Shown here: positions 33,622 to 44,910 of the stretch, one piece after another | How the letters are laid out: every line of letters starts with the position of its first letter | How positions within the stretch are numbered: the stretch's first letter is position 1 | Source of the DNA: Branchiostoma floridae | Lineage: Eukaryota > Chordata > Leptocardii > Amphioxiformes > Branchiostomatidae | Length of the DNA stretch: 64,000 nt | Direction: 5' to 3' | Assembly (NCBI RefSeq): GCF_000003815.2 | Contig: NC_049988.1 | Location: forward strand, 12,957,926-13,021,925 | Notes under the pieces: model-generated | The model's input: the letters and a program-made list of their open reading frames with translations, nothing else | Told to the model about the DNA's origin: nothing | The model's database searches: none | Position numbers and translations under genes: made by a program

Positions 33622-36600
33622 ATGAAGATAACTCAAGTGTTAGCAGTGCTATCTGCAGTTCTATTGGCCCACTGTACACAGTTTGAGGACATGGACAAGA
33701 AAATATTTCAGGGTGAGGATGGACAGTCAGTCGTTGTCCTGGACAATGTCTTGTCAAAAGCCGCTGTGGATGCGTTGTACCAGTACACTTACTCAATGTT
33801 TGCCCAGTGGGAGTACACACACGTCACCTCATCACCGGAGATGTTTGAGAAACCTCCTTTCATATCCCCGCTGTCGGGAGAGATGATCATGAAGACGTCG
33901 TTATGGGAGGCAGTCGAAGATACCTTGGAAAAGTTGGCGGGGAAACAGGAGTACTATCCGTACGACATCCACGCGACAATTCTGCGTAGATATGACAGGC
34001 TACAGCCAAAGGTTCACTGTGAGGAAGGGGAGTTCATGGCAAAAATGTACCTCAGTCACTACGTTGGTAAAAACGACTACGGTCACCTGACGCTGTACAA
34101 TGGCAAACACGAAAATCTTACGGAAACCTTGACAGCTGTACACCCAAAACATGGTCGTTTGGTAATTTGGCCATGTGCCGTGCCAGCAATTGAACATCCT
34201 CCCTCCATGGGATACAAGCAGATGATACATGCGCTAACTCTGAAGATAACTACAAGCAAAGAAAAGTTTGGGGAGTACGAGAAAAAGGTGCAAGGGTTCA
34301 AGTTGCTGAGTGGTGAAAATGAGAAAGCTCCCTTTGCTTTGAGTCAAGGAGTAAAATTACAGAAGGAAGTCACAGACTTGGACTTGGACAAGTTGCAGAC
34401 GCAAAGGTGTGTATAAGGAAAAATTCGCTTTTTCTAGAGTGCCTTTTTAATAAACTGGTATGTTAAAACATCAGATAGATTTACAGTGTGAATGTCATAT
34501 ATAGACTAGACAACTTTTACCTTTTTTGTTATCAATTGTCCCAATGCAGTTAGTCTTGGGTAACATTATGAGTTTGAGAATCTTTAAAGGCAGAAAACAT
34601 GTTTTAAGACCAGTTTTGCACAGAGGTTGACTGTTAAAAGGCATAAAATGGTATCATGTTGAACAGTCAGCTTGAATACCTCAGAATCTTTGAGATGAAA
34701 AATGTTGATCATTGTGTGGTGTTGCCTATGATGGGCGGAGGTATGTAAACCTAAGGAAGCTTTGTCAAACAAACACTGTTCAGAACTATGTTTAGCTGGT
34801 AAACTCTGTGGGGTGTTGAATAACTCTAGTCAGTGACAGAAAATCCACATACAGTTGTATATTATAAAAAACTAAAGTCATGCTTCGGTTGCACCGAAAG
34901 GAAGATGCAGTGAGCTAATACTGAATTTGCTCTCAAGATGTGACAAACCACCAAATCATATAATGATTATTATACTATGATATTGGAGCTTGTCACTGAA
35001 ATGGCAATACCTATTTTGTAATTAATAATATCTAATTCGACAAACCATGAAGTGTCATTGCTACTATCTAACCTGACTGATGAGTTTTGTCTTGTTGTAG
35101 GTTCTATGACAGTAGAGGGCGTGTGATCGCGGTCTATGATGGTGTGTTTGGAGATGAAGACCTGGAGTCCCTCCACTCCTACCTGAACAGCATGTTCCAG
35201 AACCTGATATTCAGCCCACATGACACTGAGCTGTTAGAAGACAACGACAACGTCCAGTGGATCACAAACTTTAATGTATGGCACACTCTAGGGTCTGCCT
35301 AAACACCTCAAACTATCTTAAATGGCTCTAACATGCTGTGTACATGGGGCTATGACCTTGTGTGACGCTCAGAATACTGTCGTCTGTAGACTAAAGAAGG
35401 CATCAAGAACTTCTCCATGCAGACTCCTAACACAGACGATCCAACATGATGGCCAGACATTGCCTCGATCTTGAAACTGGCAGACAAACTACAAACGTTG
35501 AACTTGCTGCATTTTTTAAATTCATAAATGTATAAGCAATCATTCAGAGTGCCACACAAGGTTGTTGCATTGAATACACTGCATATTAGAGCCATTTAAG
35601 GTCATTTGAGGTATTTAGGCAGACCACAAACTCTACAACTGTCTAGATATGACAGAAAAACAATTATTATCCGAGCAACAGTTGATAATATCATGAAACT
35701 GTCTAATGAGAAAAGTTATTTTTCACATTCGGCATTTACTACAGCCCTACTGATATGACAAACTTTGAAATTTGCATGACCCTCCCACAAGGCTTTAGAT
35801 AAGATCATGAATCCTATTTCTTGTTATTATTGTATATATAGGACTCCATTGTGTTTATCAATATCACACACAGGTTGAGAGTTTTGTGAAGAGTAGGGTG
35901 TGGAATGTTGTCAGCCACGTTGCAGACCACGTTAGCAACGCGACAAACTGGTATCCGTACGACGTGGCGATGAATGTGATTCGCAGCGCAGACTACACCA
36001 GGATCCACGAGGACTGTGAGGTTCATGAGTTTGAGTACACCTTCCTGCTGTATCTCAACAAGGACTGGGAGGTGAGTTCATCATTGTGACATCTATTAGC
36101 CTTTGGGTGATCGGACCCGCAGTCGGGCTGGTACCTTGCGTGATAAGGAATACAACATGTTGTATTCTATATGTAATGTCATAAGTATTGACTGAGTACA
36201 AGTGTATTTACCATAGCCATTCCCTTAGAAGTTAAAGCACAGTGTCACACAGTTATACACAATGGTAGGCTGAGTAAGAAGCTAATAAATGCTTCCTTTC
36301 TTCCCAGTCCAACAAGTACGGAGAGACGGTGTTTGTAGAGCAGGTTAGCGATGACATGTGGCACGGCAAGCTTGGACCGGGGAGCGAGCAATATGAGATG
36401 GTGGCTGCAGTACGACCGCGCTACGGCAGGATTGTCATTTTTAGGGTATGCTGCGTTTATGTCATTTTATTTATAGAATTTATGTTTGTTGATGTCCCCA
36501 CAATCATTATGTTGATCATTATGGCATAGTCTTTATCTAACATCCTATCAGAAGCTAGGTACTCATTTTAACCTGAGTGAAGTGAGGAAAGTTGTGTAAA

Positions 36601-37867
36601 ATGCCTTTCCCAAAGGAACAAGATTGGTGACACGGCATGGTTCAAACCCGGACCTCTTGGGACTGAGCCCAATGCACTGCCGATTATGCCATGTAATCTC
36701 ACTACTGTCTATGTTTTAGAATAAAACTGTAACGTTGTGATCTTTGGGTTATTTCTTTCATGTAATGATCATCACAATTTAGAAAAGCAGGCTAATATTG
36801 TTGCTAAAGGCTCAGGCTGTGTTCTTTGTTTTATCCTAGAACATCATTCCGCACTCCGCGCGGCCTCCGGTCGGCACGTTTGACGGAGCCCGCTACACTT
36901 TCGCGGTGAAAGTCTCCCAGACGCGTACGAGAGCAATGGCCAAGACCCTGCGGGAAAGCCTGGAGTTCGGTGGAGAGGGGCAGGAGGAACTTGTGGAACA
37001 ACTCCTGAGGGGAGAATTTGATCACCCAAGACAAGGTGGGCTATGTAGTCTCATATAATCTCCAGGCAGATCTACTAGTGGCATAAGGAGTTTAGCTAAA
37101 ACACTCGGTGGTTCTGAACACTCCTTGGCTAGCTAAACTCCTTAATATGCCACCAGTAGATCTGCCTGGAGATTAGTCTCATATTTTATCCATGCAGATC
37201 TTCGATTTCCTGTGGTAAAATCATTGCTACCGAATAAGGCTGCTGTGGCTCATTGACACAGTAACAATTTTGCCACAAGAAGATTTTGGAGATAACTCTT
37301 TTTCAGTGTTTACAAGTTACAGTGAGGCATAGTCACATGAAGAACTCATTGATTATCTCTGCCCAGGCTAAAAAGTTAAAGCTAAAGTTGCCCAACATGA
37401 CAGAACAAGGAGGCAAGGACGCCATCCTCCCTGATCAGAAGATGCATTGGGCCTGGCACCTATCTCAGTGTCAAAGCCCTGGGCCAAGCACACATAGGCG
37501 CAAACACTACAGCAGGGGGCTAGTCCACTGGTAGTGTAGTGTGTTTAGCTTCCATACTCTTGTACCATGTACCATTTTTAAGAGTCTTTGGTATGACCCG
37601 GCTACAGCATCCAGTCTGCCTTGGTGGACCTGACTGCACGTTGCTTAAATTCCGAGATCAAGGAATCTGGTGTATCACGGTCGTAGCCTCTTTGCCCAGG
37701 CACTATGACTAAAAGTGTAACCTCTCACAAGTTGTTTGTTTGTTTGTTTACCAGATGTACCAGCTGACTTCTTGGACAACAAGCTACAGGAGACACAGGA
37801 ACATAAGAAGAACTTCATACAGGAAATCCGAGAAAAGGCAGAGGACATGCTGATGGCTAAAGCTTAG
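33622..37867 (+). CDS. secreted protein with two prolyl-4-hydroxylase-like 2OG-Fe(II) oxygenase domains (six exons, 534 aa)
   Basis: Exons are 33622-34406, 35101-35275, 35874-36071, 36308-36445, 36840-37035 and 37755-37867. All borders are GT..AG and the joined frame is open. A signal peptide (1-20) points to the secretory pathway. Domain 1 (about 35-215) lies entirely in exon 1; domain 2 (about 265-460) is split over four exons. Domain 2 shows the fold's signature: H365-E-D367 (HxD), PRYGRIVIF, H437 in IIPHSARPP, and R450 in GARYTFAVK, fitting iron and 2-oxoglutarate binding. Domain 1 is a diverged repeat: WYPYD matches YYPYD, and PKHGRLVIW matches PRYGRIVIF. However, the metal motif is H132-C-E134, H192 is kept, and the basic residue is not evident. 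The C-terminus (about 500-534) is charged and helical. Prolyl-4-hydroxylase family enzymes hydroxylate proline using 2-oxoglutarate and O2; the substrate here is unknown. The start is the first ATG, directly before the signal peptide. Confidence 0.85.
36590..36695. repeat. SINE-like fragment in intron 4 of the oxygenase-like gene
   Basis: 'tgcctttcccaaaggaacaa' and 'ggttcaaacccggacctctt' followed by 'gcccaatgcactgccgatta' resemble the tRNA-like B box and trailing part of common invertebrate SINEs. A related piece is near 62395-62500 (gatttgaacccaggacctct). Ends unresolved. Confidence 0.4.
37056..37175. mobile_element. 120-bp hAT-type MITE in the last intron of the oxygenase-like gene
   Basis: TAATCTCCAGGCAGATCTAC (37056) and its near reverse complement ending GGAGATTA (37175) form arms of about 44 bp. 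The flanks are identical 8-mers, GTCTCATA at 37048-37055 and 37176-37183. An 8-bp target duplication is typical of hAT transposons. The insertion lies 20 bp after the exon 5 end. Confidence 0.85.
37450..37640. repeat. interspersed repeat (SINE-like), copy 2
   Basis: Diverged relative of 15515-15830, sharing 'gccctgggccaagcacacat', 'acactacagcagggggctag', 'tgtaccatttttaagagtct' and 'ttggtatgacccggct'. It lies in the last intron of the oxygenase-like gene. Confidence 0.5.
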
Positions 37868-40800
37868 CTGCTAGATATAGAATACAACACGGTGTATTCT
37901 GTATCACCCGTGGTACCAGGCTAATGGCGTAGGATTGCCCAAAGGCCGGAGGGCTAGGACCACAGGTGATTCGAAATACATCTTGTATTTTCATCTATGT
38001 CAAACCCACCTGAGAGAACACAATTATCATGTTTTGATGCAGAATGCACCAGAAGTTTCGTGCCCTGGAACAAAAATTGTTCAACAGCAATTCCAACGTT
38101 CGAATCAAGTATCAAATTTNNNNNNNNNNNNNNNNNNNNNNNNNNNNNNNNNNNNNNNNNNNNNNNNNNNNNNNNNNNNNNNNNNNNNNNNNNNNNNNNN
38201 NNNNNNNNNNNNNNNNNNNGTATGACAATTTAATTTTGTGTATTGAATGGATTAAACAAAATGCAGATCTACGTATAATGACATAGCTAGAACTTTCAAA
38301 ACGCGAATTTTAAAAGTGAACTTTTTGCGATAGTGTAAACGTTAGGGCGAAATGGACCATTCAAATTCAGTAAAGTGTCTGCGGCGGATTTTTGCCTAAC
38401 CGCCGCCCATTCGTAAGAATGCTAGTGGTCGTCGGTGGCCAGACCACGGTTAAAAAAGAAATCAACGAGCAAAACAAAGAAACACCTACCGTCGTGCTCA
38501 TGATGCTACGATTGTCTTCAGAAGTCCACAAAGAGATAAACAGAATGATATAGTACGGAAAATCCCAAACGTCGTCTTAGCGCAGGGTGGGTGTATACCG
38601 CACGCTGTGCACTTGTCTTCCTGAACTAACCGACTGGGACCTCTCCCTCTGCATAAGTAGCTAGCTGCGAGGACGTAGCCTTAAGGACTTCAAATAACCA
38701 ACCACGTCACTGCGAGCAGCAATCATGTGGGGCTGAGGTGGCCTTAACGGGCCAGATCATCTACATTCGTGTGTTCGCGGATCATTGTTAGGCAATATGT
38801 TGGTCTTAAATAAACAACACAACAAATGGAAAAGAATAAAGCTCTCCATGTCTTAATCAAAATAGGGAAACTGAAAACTTTACGAGAAATCTGAGACAAC
38901 TACACGAATTTTGTTGCAAAACTTTATCAGTTTTTTGCCTTAACAAGATCTTTTATCTTTCATGTCCTCTGACGAGAGATTTTCTCCAAGGGATGGTTCA
39001 CCCAACCCAACTCCTACAACATCTAACCCACCCAATTGCCTACACATTCTTAACAAACTCGCTGCCAACTAAATCATTAAAATCCTAGTGGCGCGACTGA
39101 CTCGTGCCTCATCCCCCTCAGAACGCATCCACTTCAAAAATGCAGGATACGTTCATAGCTACCATGAAATTGGACAGTGATTTGGTGATACAACAAGTTG
39201 TTTGAATTGTAATATAGTGGCGTGTACAACACGCGTTAAATTGATTCGTACGTAGACTGCCTTGGCTGAGGGTGTATCGTCATGATCAAAATTACAAGAC
39301 TTGTGCGTTTTTGCTCCACAAAAAGTCATAACGCTATTTCACTTTCCCAACCAGCGACATTAACGTTAAACAAACAAGTACATTAATCTGGCCTCGTCAA
39401 CAACATAGTATCCCGGGCAGTTCAAGAATGGGCGACAGCCCGATCGAACATTTGTCAATGTCTGTTCGAGGAAACGCTGTTAGATTCAAGCTTCAAGCGT
39501 CAGAGCCCTGCCATTAGATCTTCAAGAATCAATCGGAGATACACAGACTACTCAAACTCAAAGCCATGCCCTCGTTGTTTACAAAACACACGAGTAAGAA
39601 CACGTGGTGGGCTTCATTCATTACTTTGATTTACGTGTATCAAGCCCCCCCCTCCGGTCCCTTGTGACAGTAAAATATTCCACGTGATGCTCACCTTGAG
39701 GTTTACTCTAAGACCTAAGGACAGATGTCTCTTTTAATGCCGCGAGGTTATAAAGTCCTTGATTCATCGTACGATGTTGACGCAGTAGAATTTTCTAGCA
39801 GGCTGTGATATAACCAACCGCCGAACAGGACTTAACACATCCCTTTCTTTTCGTTACAAGACCTCTAGCTGCGACACATACAAGGCTTTCCCGAGAATAC
39901 CCCGTTTACAATGGTACGGCGAATGGGACCGGGCCCTTATTGGTTCACGTCCATATTGTACACGCCCGTTGAGCAGTTGAGTTAATCTCCAATATTTGGT
40001 GGTGCCACACTAAATTCAAATATATACAACAAGGAACAAAACATATATCTATTGGATATTATTCCAACAGGGCAGTTCACCAGCGTACAGGATCATTTAA
40101 CCACTCTTATCTACGAAGACATGCACATAAAAATTCCCCAAATACTTCCAATATATGGACAGAAAATAAAACGTTGCAATATATGCCGTTGTTGGGCTCA
40201 GGACGCTTCCTACTGGCCAAAGGAGAATAAACAGCATACCAAGTCGTCTTGAGGATTGCACTTACAGATACATTGTATCTAAAAGAAATCCTAACAGTTC
40301 GTCTTGGCGTTTCTTTAAGATCAACATTGATATTAAAGGTCATGAGGCCCAGGGTTTGGCGGCAAGAGTAAGACCGTCCGTTTTCGTTCATGGCCTACAA
40401 GGCGTCTTTCATCATAGCTGTCTAACAAGGTCCGCTGTTATACTTGACGTGTAGGGATTAAACTGAGTTACATTGATGCATACTCGAGACCAGGTTTACA
40501 AGGGATTAGTATATCGTATATGTCTACATGAAGACGAGAGCAAAAACGCCATGTAAGAGGGGCAAAGGCGGTAATACTGTGATGCCTCGCTTAGTGACTG
40601 GAACAATGACAAATTATGTTCTGTTCGAATCCGATTTTGAGATGTCTGTTAGTTTTTTTTTCTCTTCTGTCAGAAGAACACCGGAACTTTGAAAAATGAT
40701 CCTTTCATTCTACCGTGACGCAACATCAAACATGCTACATCTTAGAAGGAAACAAGACCTGCCCACATACAGAATATTAATACAATCCACCCAGGCATTC

Positions 40801-42260
40801 TCGAGTTTTGCTGGTCTTCTACAGACATACCTACATGCAGACATACATACATACATATATACATACAAACACCACCAAAACATAACCTTATTGGCGAAGG
40901 TATTATAGATTTAAAAATACGTTAACCGAAATTCACGTTATCAAAATAACCGTTACTTACATGAGTTTTTTTTTTTGGGGGGGGGGATGCGTTTTATCGT
41001 TTTCCTAATCCTCTACAATATACTTTTATTCGTGCCGTGTTTTACAGGTACAAGCTGAGCTTATAAAGCTATATCCTTTCGACAGTCGTATTACACCGAC
41101 CGTCTTTGCTAAATTTGGCCATAATCTTGGCTAACTCTCACGGGGGAGGAGTACTTCAACACTGAAACACGGCCACGTTAGGAGTAGACGATAAATAACG
41201 ATTATCCGGTTTTACAGCTGCACACAGTGTGGTGCGAGAGGAAGTGGTGGTACAGTATACACTTGATGTTCGGACTGTCTGGAGAAAACCTTGGCTCAGT
41301 TCCCATTGGAACCCAGCCATATAGCCACTCATCAACTACTGAGGAAGCTTTGGTGCATAGATGTCATTCCATCGCGCTCAGATCAGGATATCGCGTTCGG
41401 CTTTAGGGGCTCCGTGCGACTAAGGACATCAGTATGTGCAGAGTCTCTTCATGCGTGTTTCCGATAGCTTCTGCGGGTTCAACATTTCTCCTGACCTCAG
41501 TGTGGCAGTGTTCTTCGAATACTTCGTCACATGAGTGTTGTGGTTGTATATGTGTGTACACGTGTGTGTAAGAAGGTGTCACGTCCTGCAGCTGTAAAGC
41601 GTAGTTAGCCTCGATAGCCAGGCGCTGCCACGGGCATAGTGTAGGTGTAGGATTAATGTCAGAAAAGGCCGGCTGTCAGAAAAGGCCAGCAATCAGCGAC
41701 CCGGTACAAAAAGAAATGGCCAGCAAAAGTGTACTATGAGCCAAAAAAGGCCATAGAGAGCCTGCTATGGAGGCTACGCATCAACATGTACATTCTACTT
41801 TTACATGCTATCATATGTTTCCTTAGAGAATTTGTCAAAGCATTTACCATGCAAGGCTCATTACATAAAACATAAGCCTGCACAAATAGTTGTTTGGCAA
41901 ACGGAGTGCAGCAGCAGCCTTCATTGTGAAATTTCGCTTTATACGAAAATATGCAGAAAATGACAATTCTATTTGGCTGATTAACGTTACATGGGTGGTG
42001 TATAATACTCTTCGTCTTAACAAAATTAAACATAGCATGTTAAGAATGCGAACCATATGAATGGCTCCAACACCATATACACATGGCTTAAATTGACAGA
42101 AGACTTTGTTCTCACTGAGTTAATGTTATCATTACAAAATACTGGATGGCCTTCCTTCGGATCTGGTTACTTGAAATAAAAACACTTGACAGAAGATTTG
42201 TTTACAACAACAATTCGGTAGCCACAAATAGTTGTTTGGCAAACAGAGAAAGCATGCCGG
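37868..42260. other. no gene recognised
   Basis: Downstream of the oxygenase-like gene an ATTAAA at 38251 may be its polyadenylation signal, though a gap (38120-38219) intervenes. 'gaatacaacacggtgtattc' at about 37880 echoes 'gaatacaacatgttgtattc' at 36149, a short palindromic repeat. A CATA-rich microsatellite is at about 40825-40870. Open frames are all under 100 codons and unconvincing. Confidence 0.4.
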
Positions 42261-42263
42261 TGT

Positions 42264-42365
42264 GACAGCGATCTCGCCCCCCCCCGCGATCTCGCCCCCA
42301 CGGGGGGCGAGATCTCTAGCGTTTTCACCCCCCTCTGGTGTTTTCGCCCCCCCCTAGAGATATAG
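42264..42365. repeat. C-rich palindromic low-complexity block
   Basis: Alternating 'gcgatctcgccccc', 'ggggggcgagatctctagcg' and 'ttttcacccccc' pieces related to the larger block at 44414-44800. Self-complementary and dominated by C and G homopolymers. Confidence 0.7.
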
Positions 42366-42435
42366 TGTTTGTTTTCTAGAGAGAGAGATAGATTTTTATT
42401 TATAGAGAGGGGGTGATAATTATCAATGTATATTT

Positions 42436-42442
42436 ATGTATT

Positions 42443-42511
<69 letters not shown>

Positions 42512-42620
42512 TTTTGTATATATATATACTTATATATATAGGGTTTACAAGGGAAATATATATACTTTTGTATATATGTACTTATAGATATATACTTATA
42601 GATATATGTATATATACTTT
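42436..42620. repeat. (TA)n microsatellite with TATACTTTTG variants
   Basis: More than 70 bp of TA dinucleotide, then several 'atatacttttgtatatata' units. A long Tyr/Ile frame across it is an artefact of the repeat. Confidence 0.9.
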
Positions 42621-44413
42621 TGTATATATTTACCTACTTTTTTACATAGCCTTAAGATACTTAACTTGCAGCTTGTTACTGCATATTAATCGAGCTACCT
42701 GGAACAATATGGTACTTGGATGTAACGTATATAGTGTGTTACCTGGTATCTATATATACGTGACACCTTAGTATGTTAAGATGAGATACAGTACCTGTGA
42801 AGCCGATCCTACCTGGTTGGGTGCAAGCACACTTTGCATTGAAATAGAACAGATACATTTTTGTTGTGAATTTGTGGTGACTTTTATTAACATCACGAAC
42901 GTATATTAACATATGCATATCAACACACCTGTTGCTGAGTTGTAACAAAACTGGTAAATATTTGCCAATCAGCACAGAGGTATACACACCTGTCTATGAG
43001 TTGAAACAAATTGTGCTGTTCAAAACTAACAGTTTTGACAGTCTCACACTAAACCAGCCCTGCAGTTCAAAAAATATAGCCTTCCTGTGCGAAGGTAACA
43101 AGCTGCTAGGGGACCCAAACATACACCACTTGCTGTCGACCCCATGTGCTATCTAACGCTAAAAATTAAAAAGCATGACAACAGCACGTCCATAACTCGA
43201 GATATCCATATCGGAAGTTCCGCTGCAATAACAAGCCGCTAGGAGGCACAAAATGCAGGCGGTCTTGAGTGATGGCGCTTTTCCACAAATACACACAGAA
43301 TTCGAAACGCTACCCAAAATATAAAGTGAAACTTCTTGGCGAAGGTAACAATAGGAACAATGCAGTCGTAGATTTGAGCAAAACTGCACAGTGCAGTGTG
43401 GTGATTAGGGTCTCAGACATGAAGTAAAGATATTGAACGTAGCGTATGGGGTTAACACTTTCCTCTTTGAGCCCAAATTGAGGATATTTGCATCATTCTC
43501 GGAGCGAACCTAGTATTAAATGTTTGTATCCATTATCTTTAAGATTATTTGTAAACCTTATATAATACTTGTACAGTAACTTTTATACTTATCATCTTGT
43601 AAAAATGATGCGGAATAGAACGTATGGTATACAGAATATTTTGCACAATGTTTCTGTACCTGTGTTTGTTGGTTAGTCTGTCGACCAAAATAGCATAATG
43701 GATCCTATACTTATATCACGTCAATGGACGTCATTGTTGGCTGACGAAATGATTTCATTCTCAAATATATTTCATAACTAATTATTTTTCATAGATAACA
43801 ACATGTGCTAATTACAGACACATGTATGTAATCTGCTTGTGTCACTGAAACAGAACTTCCCTTTTTTCTTTTTACCTTCACATACCATGATATAAGGGAT
43901 AAGTGGCATGGGCTTTACGAAATGACATGCAAAAATGCAAATTAGCACATAATGTGCATGATTCAGGAGACGAATATGTAATTCTAGTGTTTCCATGTTG
44001 TGACTTTAATACACGTAATCTATGTAATTTAAAGGTTATGGAAGGTGAAACATATCAGATAATGATTATGAAAATGAGATTCTGATTTGCATAATTAATG
44101 TCAAAGTACAAAAATTCTAAAGTGCAATGTGCAAATTAATTGTGCACCACTATGTATAGATTGTGCAAATGCGCAAGTCATTTTCTTAATTCAGGACAAA
44201 ATGTCATCATAAAATGCAGCTAAACGAAAGTATCTGCACACGTGTTAACTTAAACGTGTCAATTACAGCTTCATTTGCATAATGAATGAGACTAGATGAC
44301 ACTATAAATCAGCAAGAGCTAAAAATATTTAATGGAGGTATGATGTGATTTGTACGAAGCAAAAGTAATGTAACTTATAGGTTAATTGGAGATGCAAATC
44401 ACTAGAAGGATGC
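42621..44413. other. no gene seen
   Basis: AT-rich. Two related phrases, 'gcgaaggtaacaagctgctag' near 43090 and 'ataacaagccgctaggaggc' near 43230, suggest fragments of one interspersed repeat. No plausible exon. Confidence 0.4.
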
Positions 44414-44800
44414 AAATCACTGGAAATCCCTAGCGATTTCGCCCCAAGAGGGTAAGGGGGGCGAAAACACTAGTGATTTCGCCCCGGGGGGGGGGGGGGG
44501 CGATATCACTAGCGATTTCCCCCCGGGAAGGGGGGGGGGCGAAAGCACTAGCGATTTCCCCCCGGGGGGGGCGAAATCACTAGCGATTTCCCCCCGGGAG
44601 GGGGGGGGGCGAAATCACTAGCGATTTCCCCCCGGGAGGGGGGGGGGGGAAATCACTAGGGATTTCCCCCCGGGGGGGGGGCGAAATCACTAGCGAATTC
44701 CCCCCGGGAGGGGGGCGAAATCACCAAAAGGGGGTTCCCCCCCGGGGGGGGCAAATATCCGGGGGGGGGAAAAAACCTGTTAAACCGGGGCCCCCCCCGT
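44414..44800. repeat. tandem repeat with alternating poly-C and poly-G (about 37-45 bp unit)
   Basis: About eight units of the form 'aatcactagcgatttccccc' followed by 'cgggagggggggggg' and 'cgaaatcactagcg'. Each unit can form a C/G hairpin, and the G runs (6-12) could form quadruplexes. Register and homopolymer lengths drift. The last 60 bases before the gap at 44811 look like sequence breakdown. Confidence 0.85.
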
Positions 44801-44910
44801 TTTAAAAAAANNNNNNNNNNNNNNNNNNNNNNNNNNNNNNNNNNNNNNNNNNNNNNNNNNNNNNNNNNNNNNNNNNNNNNNNNNNNNNNNNNNNNNNNNN
44901 NNNNNNNNNN

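Noticed and set aside
34407-34416. Stop after CV as the real end of the oxygenase-like protein
   Set aside because: A donor at 34407 joins in frame to 35101 and adds a complete second domain with better conserved active-site residues; a short unspliced isoform is possible but secondary.
40052-40391. Frames on both strands at 40.1-40.4 kb
   Set aside because: No motif, no consistent splice sites, and composition like flanking DNA.
42436-42771. 111-codon frame rich in Tyr and Ile
   Set aside because: Translation of the (TA)n microsatellite.
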